From a bacterium (GTDB taxonomy: Bacteria > UBP14 > UBA6098 > 4484-93), in NCBI GenBank assembly GCA_021158465.1, contig JAGGUN010000028.1, positions 85,871 to 149,870 of the forward strand: a stretch of 64,000 bases of DNA, written 5' to 3'. A model generated the notes under the pieces. The model was not told where the DNA came from. It made no database searches and worked only from the letters and a program-made list of their open reading frames with translations. Shown here piece after piece: positions 44,859-54,867 of the stretch. Both the position numbers and the translations under genes were made by a program. Each line of letters starts with the position of its first letter. Position 1 is the stretch's first letter.

Positions 44859-45121
44859 TCCTCTCCGAATTTTTCCTCGAACAGTTTGCAGATTGCCTCC
44901 ACTGCTTCCTCTTCGTCATCACCTTCTGCTACGATTTTCAGATGAGTTCCTCGTGGTGCTTGGAGTGACAGCAGGTTTAGGATGCTCCTTGCGTTGACCT
45001 TTTTGTCTCCTTTGATGAGCCATATCTCGCTTTTGAAGTTGCTTGACCTCTGAACGATGAGGACTGCAGGTCTAACATGGAGTCCCAGCTCGTTTGTGAC
45101 TGTGAGCTCCTTTTCTATCAT
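44855..45121 (-). CDS. ptsH: HPr-family phosphocarrier protein
   Basis: An 88-residue HPr with the phosphorylated His at position 15 (GLHVRPA) and the regulatory Ser at 46 (NARSILNL), both at the canonical positions. HPr carries phosphate from enzyme I to sugar permeases, or acts as a regulator when Ser46 is phosphorylated by HPr kinase. No ptsI, EII or hprK is in the window, so this could serve regulation more than sugar uptake. It sits between dprA and pgsA with overlap to pgsA. Confidence 0.93.
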   Translation of the reverse strand: MIEKELTVTNELGLHVRPAVLIVQRSSNFKSEIWLIKGDKKVNARSILNLLSLQAPRGTHLKIVAEGDDEEEAVEAICKLFEEKFGED

Positions 45122-45128
45122 CTTACCT

Positions 45129-46223
45129 CTATATCTTTATAAACTGTTTCCCAGGGAGCTGTTTAACAAGTCCTGCCAGTTCCAGCTCAAAGAGCTGGGA
45201 GAGTGCATATCCGGGGTCCATATCCGTTTCCCTGGCGATTCTATCTATATGCTTCGGTTCACGGGAAAGTGCCTGATAGACAACCCTCTGTTCAGGGGAT
45301 AGGTCAGATAGGGTTGGCAGGGCACTGGGAAGCGATTCCTTTGCCGGGAGATACTGCTCTAACTCGCTTATTATGTCCTCCTCGTTCAGTATGAGTTTTG
45401 CCTCACCCCTCTGGATGAGTTTGTTCGTTCCGACGCTTTTTGGCTGGTTGGGGCTTCCCGGGAGGGCGAACAGTTTCCTTCCCTGGTCGAGGCAGTATTT
45501 TGCTGTTATGAGCGCACCGCTTTTCTCACCTGCTTCGGCGATCAGGGTTCCAAGCGACATCCCAGAGATTATCCTGTTCCGTCTCGGGAAGTTTTCTCCC
45601 CTTACCTCCTCACCGAGGAGAAACTCGGATACGATCGCTCCCGTCTCCTTTATCTTTTCGTACAATCTTTTGTTGACCGCCGGATATATAACATCAGCGC
45701 CAGAGCCGAGGACAGCGATTGTTCGACCACCTGCCGATAAGGCTCCCTGGTGGGCGGCTGAATCTATTCCCACCGCCATGCCGCTTACGATTGTAAATCC
45801 ATATCTTGCTAGGGATTGAGCGATGCTTTCTGTAAAGAACCGTCCGTATGTTGTTGGGTTTCTCGTTCCCACTATTGAGATTGAGAAACGGTCTGTTGGA
45901 GCGAGTTTTCCGAGGACGAAGAGGAAGAGCGGCGGGTCGTATATCTCCCGGAGCAGGGTAGGGTACTCATCGGAGGTGAACGGGACGAGCACCGCGTTGG
46001 TCTTGACCATCTGCTCGATCTGGTGTGCGACGGAATCTGGTGGATGCTCGAAGTTCTGGTATAGGGATTCTGCGACCCGCTCTGGGATGACCTCGGTGAG
46101 CTTCTCCTTTGGGGCAGAGAGTATCTTTTCTACCGAACCGAACCTCTCGAGTAGTCTCTTCCCGTAGACACAGCCGAGGTGGGGTGTCTGAGCGAATGTT
46201 AGGAACTCCTTAATCTGTTTCAT
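45129..46223 (-). CDS. dprA: DNA-processing protein DprA
   Basis: DprA binds incoming single-stranded DNA and loads RecA during transformation. The 364-residue protein has a short N-terminal helical region, the Rossmann-like core with SIVGTRNPTTYG, IVSGMAVGIDSAAHQGAL, AVLGSGADVIYP and FPRRNRIISGMS, and a C-terminal winged helix (HIDRIARETDMDPG). Its start overlaps the obg end by 14 bases. Together with the HhH-barrel protein it hints at DNA uptake, though DprA is widespread even in non-competent bacteria. Confidence 0.96.
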   Translation of the reverse strand: MKQIKEFLTFAQTPHLGCVYGKRLLERFGSVEKILSAPKEKLTEVIPERVAESLYQNFEHPPDSVAHQIEQMVKTNAVLVPFTSDEYPTLLREIYDPPLFLFVLGKLAPTDRFSISIVGTRNPTTYGRFFTESIAQSLARYGFTIVSGMAVGIDSAAHQGALSAGGRTIAVLGSGADVIYPAVNKRLYEKIKETGAIVSEFLLGEEVRGENFPRRNRIISGMSLGTLIAEAGEKSGALITAKYCLDQGRKLFALPGSPNQPKSVGTNKLIQRGEAKLILNEEDIISELEQYLPAKESLPSALPTLSDLSPEQRVVYQALSREPKHIDRIARETDMDPGYALSQLFELELAGLVKQLPGKQFIKI

Positions 46224-47202
46224 CTTCTTTTATTTCTGAGAGTGTGTGAACTACTGCCCTGAGGAGCTTTTTTATCCCCTCTTTTCTCAGGGCAGAGATA
46301 AGGAATATTTCGTTGCCGAAAACTGATCTTAGCTGTTTTTTCTTCTCGTTGGTTATAAGGTCTATCTTGTTCAAGGCGACAATATACCTTTTGCGGGATA
46401 GCATCGGCGAGTAGTTGGCAAGTTCTCTTTTAAGCATCTCGAGGCTTTTTTGGGGGTTTTCATCTGTCGCATCTATCAGGAAGAGAAGTAGCCTTGTTCT
46501 TTCGATATGCTTGAGGAATTTGATGCCCAGACCTTTTCCTTTGCTTGCCCCATCGATGAGGCCGGGGATATCGGCGACAACGATCGAGGTGTCGTCGAGA
46601 TTGGCTGTTCCGAGAACGGGTTCTATGGTTGTGAACGGGTATTCTGCGACCTTTGGATGGGCGGAGGATATGGCGGAGATAAGGGTGCTTTTCCCGGCGT
46701 TTGGTCTGCCGACGAGTCCGACATCCGCTATTAGCTTAAGCTCCAGGCGGAGGGTTTTCTCTTCGCCTGGCTCACCGCTGGTGTATTTTGTTGGCGCTTG
46801 ATTCCTCGGTGTGGCAAAATGCTGGTTCCCCAGTCCTCCTTTACCGCCTCTTGCAACCACTGCTTCTTCTCTCTCTTCCTTCAGGTCGGCTATAACCTTA
46901 CCTGTGGCTTCATCTATGACCACTGTTCCGGTGGGGACAAGCAAGACAATATCCTTACCAGATCTCCCTGACCGGTTGTTCTTTCCCCCAGGCTCTCCGT
47001 TTTGGGCGAAGAACCGTTTCCTGAAGCGGAAGTTCGAGAGGGTATGCACGGAGTTTGTTGCCTTGAGTATCACATCGCCGCCTTTTCCCCCATCGCCGCC
47101 GTCGGGACCGCCTGCAGGGACAAACTTCTCCCTATGAAAGTGTACTGCCCCGTTTCCGCCGTTCCCTGCCTTCACAAATATCCTCACAGAATCGAGAAAC
47201 AA
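46210..47202 (-). CDS. obgE: GTPase Obg (CgtA)
   Basis: Obg assists large-subunit assembly and the stringent response. The 330-residue protein has the glycine-rich N-terminal Obg fold (KAGNGGNGAVHFHREKF and GGDGGKGGDVIL) to about residue 158. The G domain has GRPNAGKST (G1), FTTIEP (G2), DIPGL (G3) and NKIDL (G4). The C-terminal OCT extension found in many Obg proteins is absent. It starts right after the cdaA stop. Confidence 0.97.
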   Translation of the reverse strand: MFLDSVRIFVKAGNGGNGAVHFHREKFVPAGGPDGGDGGKGGDVILKATNSVHTLSNFRFRKRFFAQNGEPGGKNNRSGRSGKDIVLLVPTGTVVIDEATGKVIADLKEEREEAVVARGGKGGLGNQHFATPRNQAPTKYTSGEPGEEKTLRLELKLIADVGLVGRPNAGKSTLISAISSAHPKVAEYPFTTIEPVLGTANLDDTSIVVADIPGLIDGASKGKGLGIKFLKHIERTRLLLFLIDATDENPQKSLEMLKRELANYSPMLSRKRYIVALNKIDLITNEKKKQLRSVFGNEIFLISALRKEGIKKLLRAVVHTLSEIKEDETD

Positions 47203-47988
47203 TTAACCTCTCCTGCTTGAACTTCCTATTATCACCTTCAGTAATTTTGAGAGCATATTTGGTGAGAGCCCTCTTCGCAGGTGTCCCCTGACGGCAAGGG
47301 ATATACTCCCTGTCTCCTCGGAGACGATGATTGAGACAGCGTCTGTTTCCTCTGTGATACCAACTCCTGCCCTGTGTCTCATTCCGAGGACGCGCTGGTA
47401 GCGTGGATTGTTCGATAGAGGTAGAGCACAACCGGCGGCTGTTATTCTGTTTCCCTTGATGATGACCGCTCCGTCGTGCAAAGGTGTTCTCGGTGTGAAT
47501 ATCGTGAGCAGGAGGGGAACAGAGAGTTTCGCAGAGACCGACTTCCCTGTTTCCGTATAGTTCTTGAGCCCGACATCTCGTTCGATGACGATGAGGGCAC
47601 CTGTTCTTGTCTCGGATAGCTGTTCTGCTGCTCTGACGAGGGTTTCTATGGTTGGTTCGTAGCCGGAGAGCACGATGCGACGGAGGAACGGTAGGTTACC
47701 GATCTGGGCGAACAGGTCTCTTAGCTCCTGCTGGAATATAATGAAGAGCAATATTACCCAGTATCTTGTGAGGCTCTTTGAGAGCCAGTTTACCCCTGTG
47801 AGGGGCAGCCAAGATAGACCGAACCCAACGGCGAAGAGGATTATTACCCCGAGGAATATCTGGATAGCCTTAGTCTGACGGATGAGCTTCAGCACCCCGT
47901 AGGTGGCGAGTGAGAGGAGGATAATGTCGATTATGTCGAGGTATGTTATTGGGAAGAAGCTAATCCTGAACAACATCGCCTTCTCCAA
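47203..47988 (-). CDS. cdaA: Diadenylate cyclase CdaA
   Basis: CdaA makes cyclic di-AMP from two ATP at the inner membrane; c-di-AMP controls potassium, osmolyte and wall homeostasis. The 261-residue protein has about three N-terminal membrane helices (to about 85) and the DAC domain with DGA at 172-174 (LHDGAVII) and RHR at 204-206 (GMRHRAG), both catalytic signatures. CdaR and GlmM, its usual neighbours in Firmicutes, are not present. It lies 39 bases after ftsH. Confidence 0.95.
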   Translation of the reverse strand: MEKAMLFRISFFPITYLDIIDIILLSLATYGVLKLIRQTKAIQIFLGVIILFAVGFGLSWLPLTGVNWLSKSLTRYWVILLFIIFQQELRDLFAQIGNLPFLRRIVLSGYEPTIETLVRAAEQLSETRTGALIVIERDVGLKNYTETGKSVSAKLSVPLLLTIFTPRTPLHDGAVIIKGNRITAAGCALPLSNNPRYQRVLGMRHRAGVGITEETDAVSIIVSEETGSISLAVRGHLRRGLSPNMLSKLLKVIIGSSSRRG

Positions 47989-48027
47989 CCCTTTTCAGTA
48001 GGGTAACGGCGCCCCTCTTACCTTATG

Positions 48028-49896
48028 TTATATCTCTTCGCCCCGGATTATCTTGTCCACCTGTTCGGCGTCCAGGACTTCTCTTTCGAGCAGGATACCA
48101 GCCAGCCGATGGAGTGTATCGATGTTCTGCTCGAGTATCGACATAGCCCTGTCCTGTGCCTCTTGGACGAGGCGGGTTATCTCGGCATCTATGGTTTGTC
48201 GTGTCCTTTCGGACACCTCGTCGTGGCGCATAACCTCCATACCGAGGAAGACCTGCTCTTCCTTACCGCCGAGGTTGACAGGTCCCAGCTCCTTACTCAT
48301 TCCCCATTTGGTAACCATCTTTCGGGCTATCTGAGTTGCTCGCTCGATGTCGTTGCCGGCACCTGTTGTCTCATCTTTGAAGACGAGGAGTTCTGCTGCT
48401 CTTCCGCCGAGGAGTTGGGCAAGCTGGGTTGTGAGGTATGACCTCGAGTAGGTGTAGCGGTCAGCCTTAGGGAGAAGGTGTGTCACGCCGAGAGTCAATC
48501 CTCTTGGGATGATGGTTACCTTGTATACCGGCTCTGCACCTGGGAGCAGTTTTGCTACCAAGGCATGTCCTGCCTCGTGGTATGCAATCATCCTCTTTTC
48601 TTCCGGTGTAATAACGAGGGTTCTTCTCTCGACGCCCATTATTATCTTGTCTTTGGCGTCCTCGAAATCCTCTTGCATGACCTTGTTGTGTCCCTTTCGT
48701 GCGGCGAATAGAGCCGCCTCGTTGACGATTGAGGCGAGGTCGGCTCCTGTCAGTCCCGGGGTTGCTCGTGCAATTGCGCTGAGATCCACATCTTCGCCCA
48801 AAACGATATTCTTTACATGAACCTTAAGTATCTCCTCCCTTCCTCTGACATCCGGGATATTCACGACGACCCGTCTGTCGAACCTTCCTGGTCGGAGGAG
48901 TGCTGGATCAAGGACATCGGGTCGGTTGGTTGCAGCGAGGACTATTACCTCGTCATTCGGTTCGAAGCCGTCCATCTCCACAAGCAGCTGGTTTAGGGTT
49001 TGCTCTCTCTCGTCGTGTCCTCCTCCGAGCCCTGCCCCCCTATGGCGTCCGACAGCATCTATCTCATCTATAAACACGATGCATGGAGCGTTCCTTTTTG
49101 CCTCGTTAAAGAGGTCCCTGACGCGTGACGCTCCGACGCCGACGAACATCTCTACAAAGTCCGAGCCGGAGATGTGGAAGAATGGAGCCTTTGCTTCTCC
49201 AGCCACTGCTTTCGCAAGGAGGGTTTTCCCTGTTCCTGGTGGACCAACGAGGAGAACTCCCTTCGGTATCCGCCCGCCGAGGCGGGTAAACTTCTTGGGA
49301 CTTCTGAGGAACTGGATTATCTCCTCAAGCTCCTCCTTTGCTTCGTCGACTCCTGCAACATCGGCGAATGTGACCTTGATGACATTTGGCATAAACCTCT
49401 TCGCTCTCGATTTCCCGAAGGAGAATACTCCCTTCTGGTTTCCTTGCATCTGACGGAATAAGAAGAGCAAGAAGAGGACAAAGATGAGCCAAGGTAGGAG
49501 CGAAAAGATAACGGAATACCATGGTTCCTCCCTGGGATGGGAGCTGATCTTCACGCCCTGTTCGGTTAGGGTGGAGACGAGGGAAGGGTCATCGAACGGG
49601 ATATAGGTTTTGAAACGGGTAGCCGAATGGGTGCGACCGGATATAGTGACCTTGCGGGGTGTTTTGAAGCTTCCTGTTATCTCCCGCTCGACGAATGCAA
49701 CGGAATCTATGTTTCCCTCTTCCATCTCCGATATGAACTCCGAATAAGAGATGGAAATAGTCGGTTCCCTGGTCGTGTAGACGAGCTGGATGAGCAGAAC
49801 AATAATTGCCGTTAAGATTACCCAGAATAGTATCCCTCTGCCGGAGGCAGGTTTTATTGGCGGAGCAGGTGGCTTTTTGTTCTTATTGGCATTCAA
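48028..49896 (-). CDS. ftsH: ATP-dependent zinc metalloprotease FtsH
   Basis: FtsH is a membrane AAA+ protease that degrades misfolded membrane and short-lived proteins. The 622-residue protein has two membrane helices (about 24-42 and 125-145), a periplasmic domain between them, Walker [10 protein letters not shown], Walker [14 protein letters not shown], the SRH segment with RPGRFDRR, and the zinc site HEAGH. The TTG start overlaps the dksA-like stop (TTGA) and has no strong ribosome site, so it depends on coupling. Confidence 0.97.
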   Translation of the reverse strand: MNANKNKKPPAPPIKPASGRGILFWVILTAIIVLLIQLVYTTREPTISISYSEFISEMEEGNIDSVAFVEREITGSFKTPRKVTISGRTHSATRFKTYIPFDDPSLVSTLTEQGVKISSHPREEPWYSVIFSLLPWLIFVLFLLFLFRQMQGNQKGVFSFGKSRAKRFMPNVIKVTFADVAGVDEAKEELEEIIQFLRSPKKFTRLGGRIPKGVLLVGPPGTGKTLLAKAVAGEAKAPFFHISGSDFVEMFVGVGASRVRDLFNEAKRNAPCIVFIDEIDAVGRHRGAGLGGGHDEREQTLNQLLVEMDGFEPNDEVIVLAATNRPDVLDPALLRPGRFDRRVVVNIPDVRGREEILKVHVKNIVLGEDVDLSAIARATPGLTGADLASIVNEAALFAARKGHNKVMQEDFEDAKDKIIMGVERRTLVITPEEKRMIAYHEAGHALVAKLLPGAEPVYKVTIIPRGLTLGVTHLLPKADRYTYSRSYLTTQLAQLLGGRAAELLVFKDETTGAGNDIERATQIARKMVTKWGMSKELGPVNLGGKEEQVFLGMEVMRHDEVSERTRQTIDAEITRLVQEAQDRAMSILEQNIDTLHRLAGILLEREVLDAEQVDKIIRGEEI

Positions 49897-50267
49897 AGGA
49901 GGTTCTTTTCCTCTTTGCGTTTACAGTCGACGCAGACCTCGGTCCAAGGGACGGCGTTGAGCCTCTCTTTACTTATCAGCTTCCCACAGATGCGGCATTT
50001 TCCGTATGTGCCGTCCTCTATCCGTTCCAGTGCTTCCTCTATCTTAACCAGCATCTCTGCCGCCTTTGAGGCGAACAGGTATGAGTTCTCTCGACCGAGA
50101 TTGTCCATTCCGATGTCTGCAGGGTGGGTGGAGTATGGATTTTCTGCCCGGACGCCGCTGTCGTTGGGGTTTGTGGTGGAGTTCTCCAGTTCCTCTATCT
50201 CCTTTTCGAGAGCTCTCCTCCGGATAAGAAGTACTCTCCGGAAGTGCTCAAGTTCTCTTTTTCTCAT
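49893..50267 (-). CDS. DksA/TraR-family zinc finger protein
   Basis: A 124-residue protein of the DksA/TraR type, which acts through the RNA polymerase secondary channel. It has a coiled-coil N-terminal region and a C-terminal C4 zinc finger, CRICGK...CVDCKR, at about residues 88-112. The frame is open to 50327, but the ATG at 50267 overlaps the ileS stop (ATGA) and gives the usual N-terminus. The DksA acidic tip (Asp-x-x-Asp-x-Ala) is not clear; a function like the Bacillus YteA/YocK group is possible. Confidence 0.88.
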   Translation of the reverse strand: MRKRELEHFRRVLLIRRRALEKEIEELENSTTNPNDSGVRAENPYSTHPADIGMDNLGRENSYLFASKAAEMLVKIEEALERIEDGTYGKCRICGKLISKERLNAVPWTEVCVDCKRKEEKNLL

Positions 50268-53200
50268 CCGTTCCCTCCTTTGGTTTTCCTCAAGTAAATT
50301 TCCACCTCCGAGTTGTAGATATTCCATTTCTGGGAGAAATCTGCTTCAGATAGAGGCTCGGATAGAAGTTCGAGAGCTAGGGTCTCGCGTTTGATATATT
50401 CTGCAAAGTCGCTTGCCGCCTTGACGATCTTCTCAGGTGCAACTATTCCCACATACACTCTGTCGGTTACCTCGAACCCGGCATTTTTCCTTGTATTCTG
50501 GATGCGGTTTATGAGCTCGCGTGCTATCCCCTCGCGGATGAGTGCGTCTGTCAGCGTTGTGTCGATAGCGCAGGTTATATCCCCATCGGATGCTACTGAC
50601 AGCCCTTTGTGGGGTTCTTCCATGACGGTAACATCGTCGATCGATAGCTGTACCGTTTTGCCATTGACATCGAGGTTGATGTTTTTTTCTCGGAGCAGTG
50701 TTTCTATGGTTTCCTGGTCCGCTTCTTTTATGAGTTCTGCTATTCTGCTGGATATCTTCCCAAATTTTGGTCCGAGGCTACGGAGGTTTGGAGAGAGTTT
50801 CTTAGAGAAGAGTTCTTTTCTATCGCTTGTGATGATTATAGACTTAATGTTCAGCTCGCTCTCGAGGATATCTTTTATGTCATCGTCTAATACCAGGTCA
50901 TTGGAGAGGACAAGCATTCGGGAGAGAGGTTGTCTGATTTTTATCTTTGATGCGTTTCTTGCTGCTCTTGCCACCGATGCTATCCTTACTGCATAGGACA
51001 TCTCGTTCTCGAGCGGCTCATTGATCAGTTCTTGCTGTGGTTCAGGGAAGTGTTCAAGGTGGACGGATTCCCTTCCTGTTAGAGCCTTGAAATACCAGTC
51101 TGCCGTCATCGGGATGAATGGTGCGATTAGTTTTGTTATGGTGACAAGAGTTTGGTAGAGGGTATGGTATGCAGCCTGTTTGTCTTCTGACCAGCCGGAT
51201 GACCAGAACCGTTTCCGGCTTCTGCGGACGTACCAGTTAGAGAGGTCATCGAGCAGGAAGGTTTGGATCTTTCGCGCTGCGCGCGTCAGTTGGAAACGTT
51301 CGAGCTCTTTCCTGACCGATGCCACGAGGGACTGTGTTCTGGAGGTGAGCCAGCGGTCGAGGAGGGCTGGGGTTCCTTTTGGGGTTTTCTTCGGGTTGAA
51401 GCCGTCGATATTGGCGTATAGGGCAAAGAAGGAATAGGTGTTTTTCAGGGTATCGAAGAACTTCTGGCTCGTTTCTCTGACGCCGTCTGGGTCGAATTTT
51501 GTTGGGAGCCACGGTTGACTGACCGTTATCATATACCAGCGGAGCGGGTCCGCACCGTGTTTTTCTATCATCTCGAACGGTGAGACGACATTTCCGGCGG
51601 ATTTGCTCATCTTTTGTCCGCGTTTGTCGAGGATGAGCTCGTTGACGAGCACATTCTTGAAGCAGGACTCACCCGATATAAAGGAGGAGATTGCAAGCAG
51701 GGTGTAGAACCAGCCTCGTGTTTGGTCGACTCCCTCGGAGATGAAGTCTGCGGGGAAGTATGATGAGAAGTCCTCCTTATGTTCGAACGGGTAGTGGAGC
51801 TGGGAGTATGGCATACTTCCGGAGTCGAACCAGCAGTCGATGACCTCAGGGGTCCTATGCATATCAGCGGAGCAGTCGGGGCAGCGGAGAACTACCTCGT
51901 CTATATACGGTTTGTGCGGGTCGAAGTCGTCGGGGAGTGGCTTTTTTGTGAGCTTACGCAGCTGGGACAGGCTCTCGATGGCTATCATCTTACCACAGCC
52001 TTCGCATATCCAGATGTTAAGCGGTGTTCCCCAGAAACGCTCCCGCGAGATTGCCCAATCGACATTATGTTTCAGCCATTTCCCGAACCGTCCGGAGCCT
52101 ATCTCCTTTGGGACCCAGTTTATCTTGCTGTTTAGCTCGATCATCCTCTCCTTGTAGGCAGTTGTCTTGATATACCACGAGCTTCTCGCATACATCATAA
52201 GCGGAGTGTTGCACCTCCAGCAGAAGGGATAGGCGTGTACCACCTTCCCGAGCCGGAGGATAAGCTTTCTGGACTTGAGGTCGGAGAGTATCTTGGTGTC
52301 TGCTTCCTTGAAGAAGGTCCCTTTGAATTTACCCGACTTTACATAGCCTGACTCGTCTACCAGCTGGAGCATTGGGAGGTCGTACCGCTTCCCCTCCTCA
52401 AAATCTTCTTCTCCGAAGGCTGGCGCAATGTGAACGATGCCCGTACCATCCTGGACTGTAACATAGTCTGCGAGGATGACATAGTATCCCTTCTTTTTAA
52501 GCTCCTGTGGGAAAGGAGGGATATACTGCTTACCGGAGAGGGTGTCTCCTGGATACTGGTCGAGTATGCGATATTCTCCCTCGAATACTGCCTCTGCTCT
52601 GTCCTTTGCAAGTATGAGCTTTTCTCCTTGGTATTCTGCGGTTATATACGAATATTTCGGATTGACGGCGATGGCTACGTTTGACAGGAGGGTCCAGGGG
52701 GTTGTTGTCCAGACGAGGAAGTAGCAGTTTTCCTCTCCAACCACTGGTAGTTTGAGGAATACAGACGGGTCCTCGGTGTCCCGGTAGCCCTGTGCTACCT
52801 CGTGGTCAGAGAGCCCTGTGCCACAGCGGGGGCAGAACGGAACTACCTTATACCCGCGGTAGATGAGCCCGGATTTGAAGAACTGGGCGAGCAGGTACCA
52901 GACGCTTTCTATGTATTCGGGTGTGAAGGTGATGTAAGGGGTTTCCATGTCGAGCCAGTAGCCTATCCGTCGAGTGAGCTTTTCCCATAGGTCCTTGTAG
53001 CGGAATACCGATTCTCGGCAAAGTTGGTTGAACTCTGCCACGCCGAACTTAATTATCTCTTGCTTGGAGGAGAATCCGAGGGAACGCTCGACCTCGAGCT
53101 CCACAGGGAGTCCGTGAGTGTCCCAGCCTGCTTTCCTTCTGACGAGGTGACCTGTCATCGTCTTATACCGGCAGACGATATCCTTTATCGTCCTCGAGAT

Positions 53201-53377
53201 CACATGGTGAATTCCTGGTTTCCCGTTTGCTGTGGGTGGCCCCTCGTAGAAGATGAAAGGAGGAGAGTTCTCTCTTCTCTTGATAGATTTTTCAAATGTC
53301 CTGTTCTTCTGCCAGAAATCGAGTATCTCTTCCTCGAGTGCTCTTTGGTCCGGTGGCTTTCTGTAAGGTTTTCCCAT
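50264..53377 (-). CDS. ileS: Isoleucyl-tRNA synthetase, eukaryal-like type (IleS2)
   Basis: Charges tRNA-Ile. The 1037-residue protein has the class I HIGH variant (PTANGKPGIHHV near 50) and KMSKS in QKMSKSAGNVV near 595, plus a large CP1 editing domain. The GWDTHGLPVE segment, the length and the C-terminal anticodon-binding layout fit the type 2, eukaryal-like branch rather than the E. coli type. Such enzymes are typically poorly inhibited by mupirocin. Its own promoter lies just upstream, and it overlaps the dksA-like gene. Confidence 0.97.
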   Translation of the reverse strand: MGKPYRKPPDQRALEEEILDFWQKNRTFEKSIKRRENSPPFIFYEGPPTANGKPGIHHVISRTIKDIVCRYKTMTGHLVRRKAGWDTHGLPVELEVERSLGFSSKQEIIKFGVAEFNQLCRESVFRYKDLWEKLTRRIGYWLDMETPYITFTPEYIESVWYLLAQFFKSGLIYRGYKVVPFCPRCGTGLSDHEVAQGYRDTEDPSVFLKLPVVGEENCYFLVWTTTPWTLLSNVAIAVNPKYSYITAEYQGEKLILAKDRAEAVFEGEYRILDQYPGDTLSGKQYIPPFPQELKKKGYYVILADYVTVQDGTGIVHIAPAFGEEDFEEGKRYDLPMLQLVDESGYVKSGKFKGTFFKEADTKILSDLKSRKLILRLGKVVHAYPFCWRCNTPLMMYARSSWYIKTTAYKERMIELNSKINWVPKEIGSGRFGKWLKHNVDWAISRERFWGTPLNIWICEGCGKMIAIESLSQLRKLTKKPLPDDFDPHKPYIDEVVLRCPDCSADMHRTPEVIDCWFDSGSMPYSQLHYPFEHKEDFSSYFPADFISEGVDQTRGWFYTLLAISSFISGESCFKNVLVNELILDKRGQKMSKSAGNVVSPFEMIEKHGADPLRWYMITVSQPWLPTKFDPDGVRETSQKFFDTLKNTYSFFALYANIDGFNPKKTPKGTPALLDRWLTSRTQSLVASVRKELERFQLTRAARKIQTFLLDDLSNWYVRRSRKRFWSSGWSEDKQAAYHTLYQTLVTITKLIAPFIPMTADWYFKALTGRESVHLEHFPEPQQELINEPLENEMSYAVRIASVARAARNASKIKIRQPLSRMLVLSNDLVLDDDIKDILESELNIKSIIITSDRKELFSKKLSPNLRSLGPKFGKISSRIAELIKEADQETIETLLREKNINLDVNGKTVQLSIDDVTVMEEPHKGLSVASDGDITCAIDTTLTDALIREGIARELINRIQNTRKNAGFEVTDRVYVGIVAPEKIVKAASDFAEYIKRETLALELLSEPLSEADFSQKWNIYNSEVEIYLRKTKGGNG

Positions 53378-53414
53378 TTCCCCTCTATGCCCTTATGCTC
53401 CTTAAAAACTGCAA

Positions 53415-53442
53415 AATATATCTATAATCAAGAAAAAATCAA
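53415..53442 (-). promoter_or_regulatory. Promoter of ileS
   Basis: TTGATT (53437-53442), a 16-base spacer and TATATT (53415-53420) on the minus strand in the 68-base gap after tilS. GAGGGGAA precedes the ATG. The gap is too short for a T-box leader. Confidence 0.55.
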
Positions 53443-53445
53443 GTA

Positions 53446-54867
53446 TTATTTCGGCAAGCGGGTTAAGCGGATAAGGTCGGCAAGTGGACCGGATATCCTC
53501 AGGCATATGGTATTCTCTGTCGAATCGGTTATCTTGAACAGCCCTGAGATGCCTCCGCCGGGGATCCAGGCGAGTTTGTCGTTGAAGAAGACCGCCGGGA
53601 TATACCGCCTCAGGCTGCTGAAATTGAAGCGGGTCTTAAGGTATGATGAGACCTTTTTGTATCCTTCGAGACCCAAAGGGAGGAAGGTTTCACCCTTCTT
53701 AGGTGTTCGGACGGTGACCTTTGTGTTGGGTGGGAAAGAGAGAAAGACGGTGCATTCATCGTCTGAGAATCTTTCTGCTCCTCTTTTTGCCGGCTCGAGC
53801 AGGATAGTCCCAAGGTTGCAAGGGATGGAGACGGAGTTTGGGATGTGTGAAACCAGCTCTTCCATCTGGAAACAGGAGGGGAGGAAGGAGAACAAAACGA
53901 GCTCCTTTTTCACCTCTAAGGTAAGAGCGTATTCTCCCCTTTTTGTCAGCACAAGGAGGTTACTTCTGCCGGAGAGGTTTCTCCAGGTGCTCCTGACAAA
54001 CGCCGATGTGAACCCTTTGAGCCCTATGCCGAAATGTTGGAGGGCGAATTTTAGTATCTCGCCGAAAAATAGCCTTCCAAGGGAGAGGATCTTCTCTTCG
54101 AATAGAAGAAATTGCTCGGACGATAAGAGTGTATTCTGGGCAATTATCTCCCTGCTGACACCCTTCAGGAACTGTTTCTGCTCCTGGATGAGCGATACTG
54201 CCGTGTATATATGTTCCCTGGTGTGTGGGTTGAACTTCTCGAGGTATGGGATGAGCTCGAGTCGTATCCTGTTTCTGGAAAAGGAGGGAAAGAGGTTTGT
54301 GTGGTCGGTTCGGAAATTGAGTTGGCGTGAGTGAAGATAGGCGAGGATATCCTCACGGAATAGGTCGATGAGTGGCCGGATGTAGAAGCCGCGCTTTGGG
54401 GGGATGCCGGACAACCCGTCGATTCCCGTTCCACGGAGCAGGTTGAAGATAAATGTCTCTACTGCATCGTCTGCGGTATGTCCTGTGGCAACGACTCCAC
54501 CGAAGTCCCTTATGATCTGTGAGAATATCTCCTCCCGTTCCAACCTTGCTTTCTCTTCGGAGAACCTCTTCATCTCGATGTCGCGGATTGCTGTCTGGTA
54601 GCCGTACATCGCCGCTATGGTCCTTGTGAACCTCTCATCGGCGTCGGAGTCGCCGCCTCGTGTGTGGTGGTTTATGTGTATAACGCGGATGAAGATTCCG
54701 AGTTCATCTTTCAGCGAATGGAGTATGTCGAGTAGTGCAACGGAGTCGGGTCCACCGGAGACAGCAATCCACACCTGCTCGCCACCGGAGAGGAGCCTTT
54801 TCTCCTGGATCGTATTTCTTACGGTGTCTAAGACACGCCTGATTGTTTTATTCTGTGAGCCTCTCAC
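53446..54867 (-). CDS. tilS: tRNA(Ile)-lysidine synthase TilS
   Basis: TilS converts C34 of the CAU tRNA-Ile to lysidine. The PP-loop motif SGGPDSVALLD lies near residue 33, followed by HINHHTRGGDSDADE, GHTADDAVETF and GTGIDGLSGIPP, all PP-loop ATPase landmarks. The C-terminal part carries TilS-specific domains, with KGETFLPLGLEG. The frame is open to 54918, but the GTG at 54867 has GGGGAAAG at good spacing and leaves only a 20-base overlap with the mcsB-like gene; it gives 473 residues. Confidence 0.93.
   Translation of the reverse strand: MRGSQNKTIRRVLDTVRNTIQEKRLLSGGEQVWIAVSGGPDSVALLDILHSLKDELGIFIRVIHINHHTRGGDSDADERFTRTIAAMYGYQTAIRDIEMKRFSEEKARLEREEIFSQIIRDFGGVVATGHTADDAVETFIFNLLRGTGIDGLSGIPPKRGFYIRPLIDLFREDILAYLHSRQLNFRTDHTNLFPSFSRNRIRLELIPYLEKFNPHTREHIYTAVSLIQEQKQFLKGVSREIIAQNTLLSSEQFLLFEEKILSLGRLFFGEILKFALQHFGIGLKGFTSAFVRSTWRNLSGRSNLLVLTKRGEYALTLEVKKELVLFSFLPSCFQMEELVSHIPNSVSIPCNLGTILLEPAKRGAERFSDDECTVFLSFPPNTKVTVRTPKKGETFLPLGLEGYKKVSSYLKTRFNFSSLRRYIPAVFFNDKLAWIPGGGISGLFKITDSTENTICLRISGPLADLIRLTRLPK

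Noticed and set aside
53024-54334. A 436-codon open frame on the plus strand
   Set aside because: It lies antisense to tilS and the start of ileS, both of which are clear family members, and its translation has no recognisable domain. It is a shadow of codon bias.
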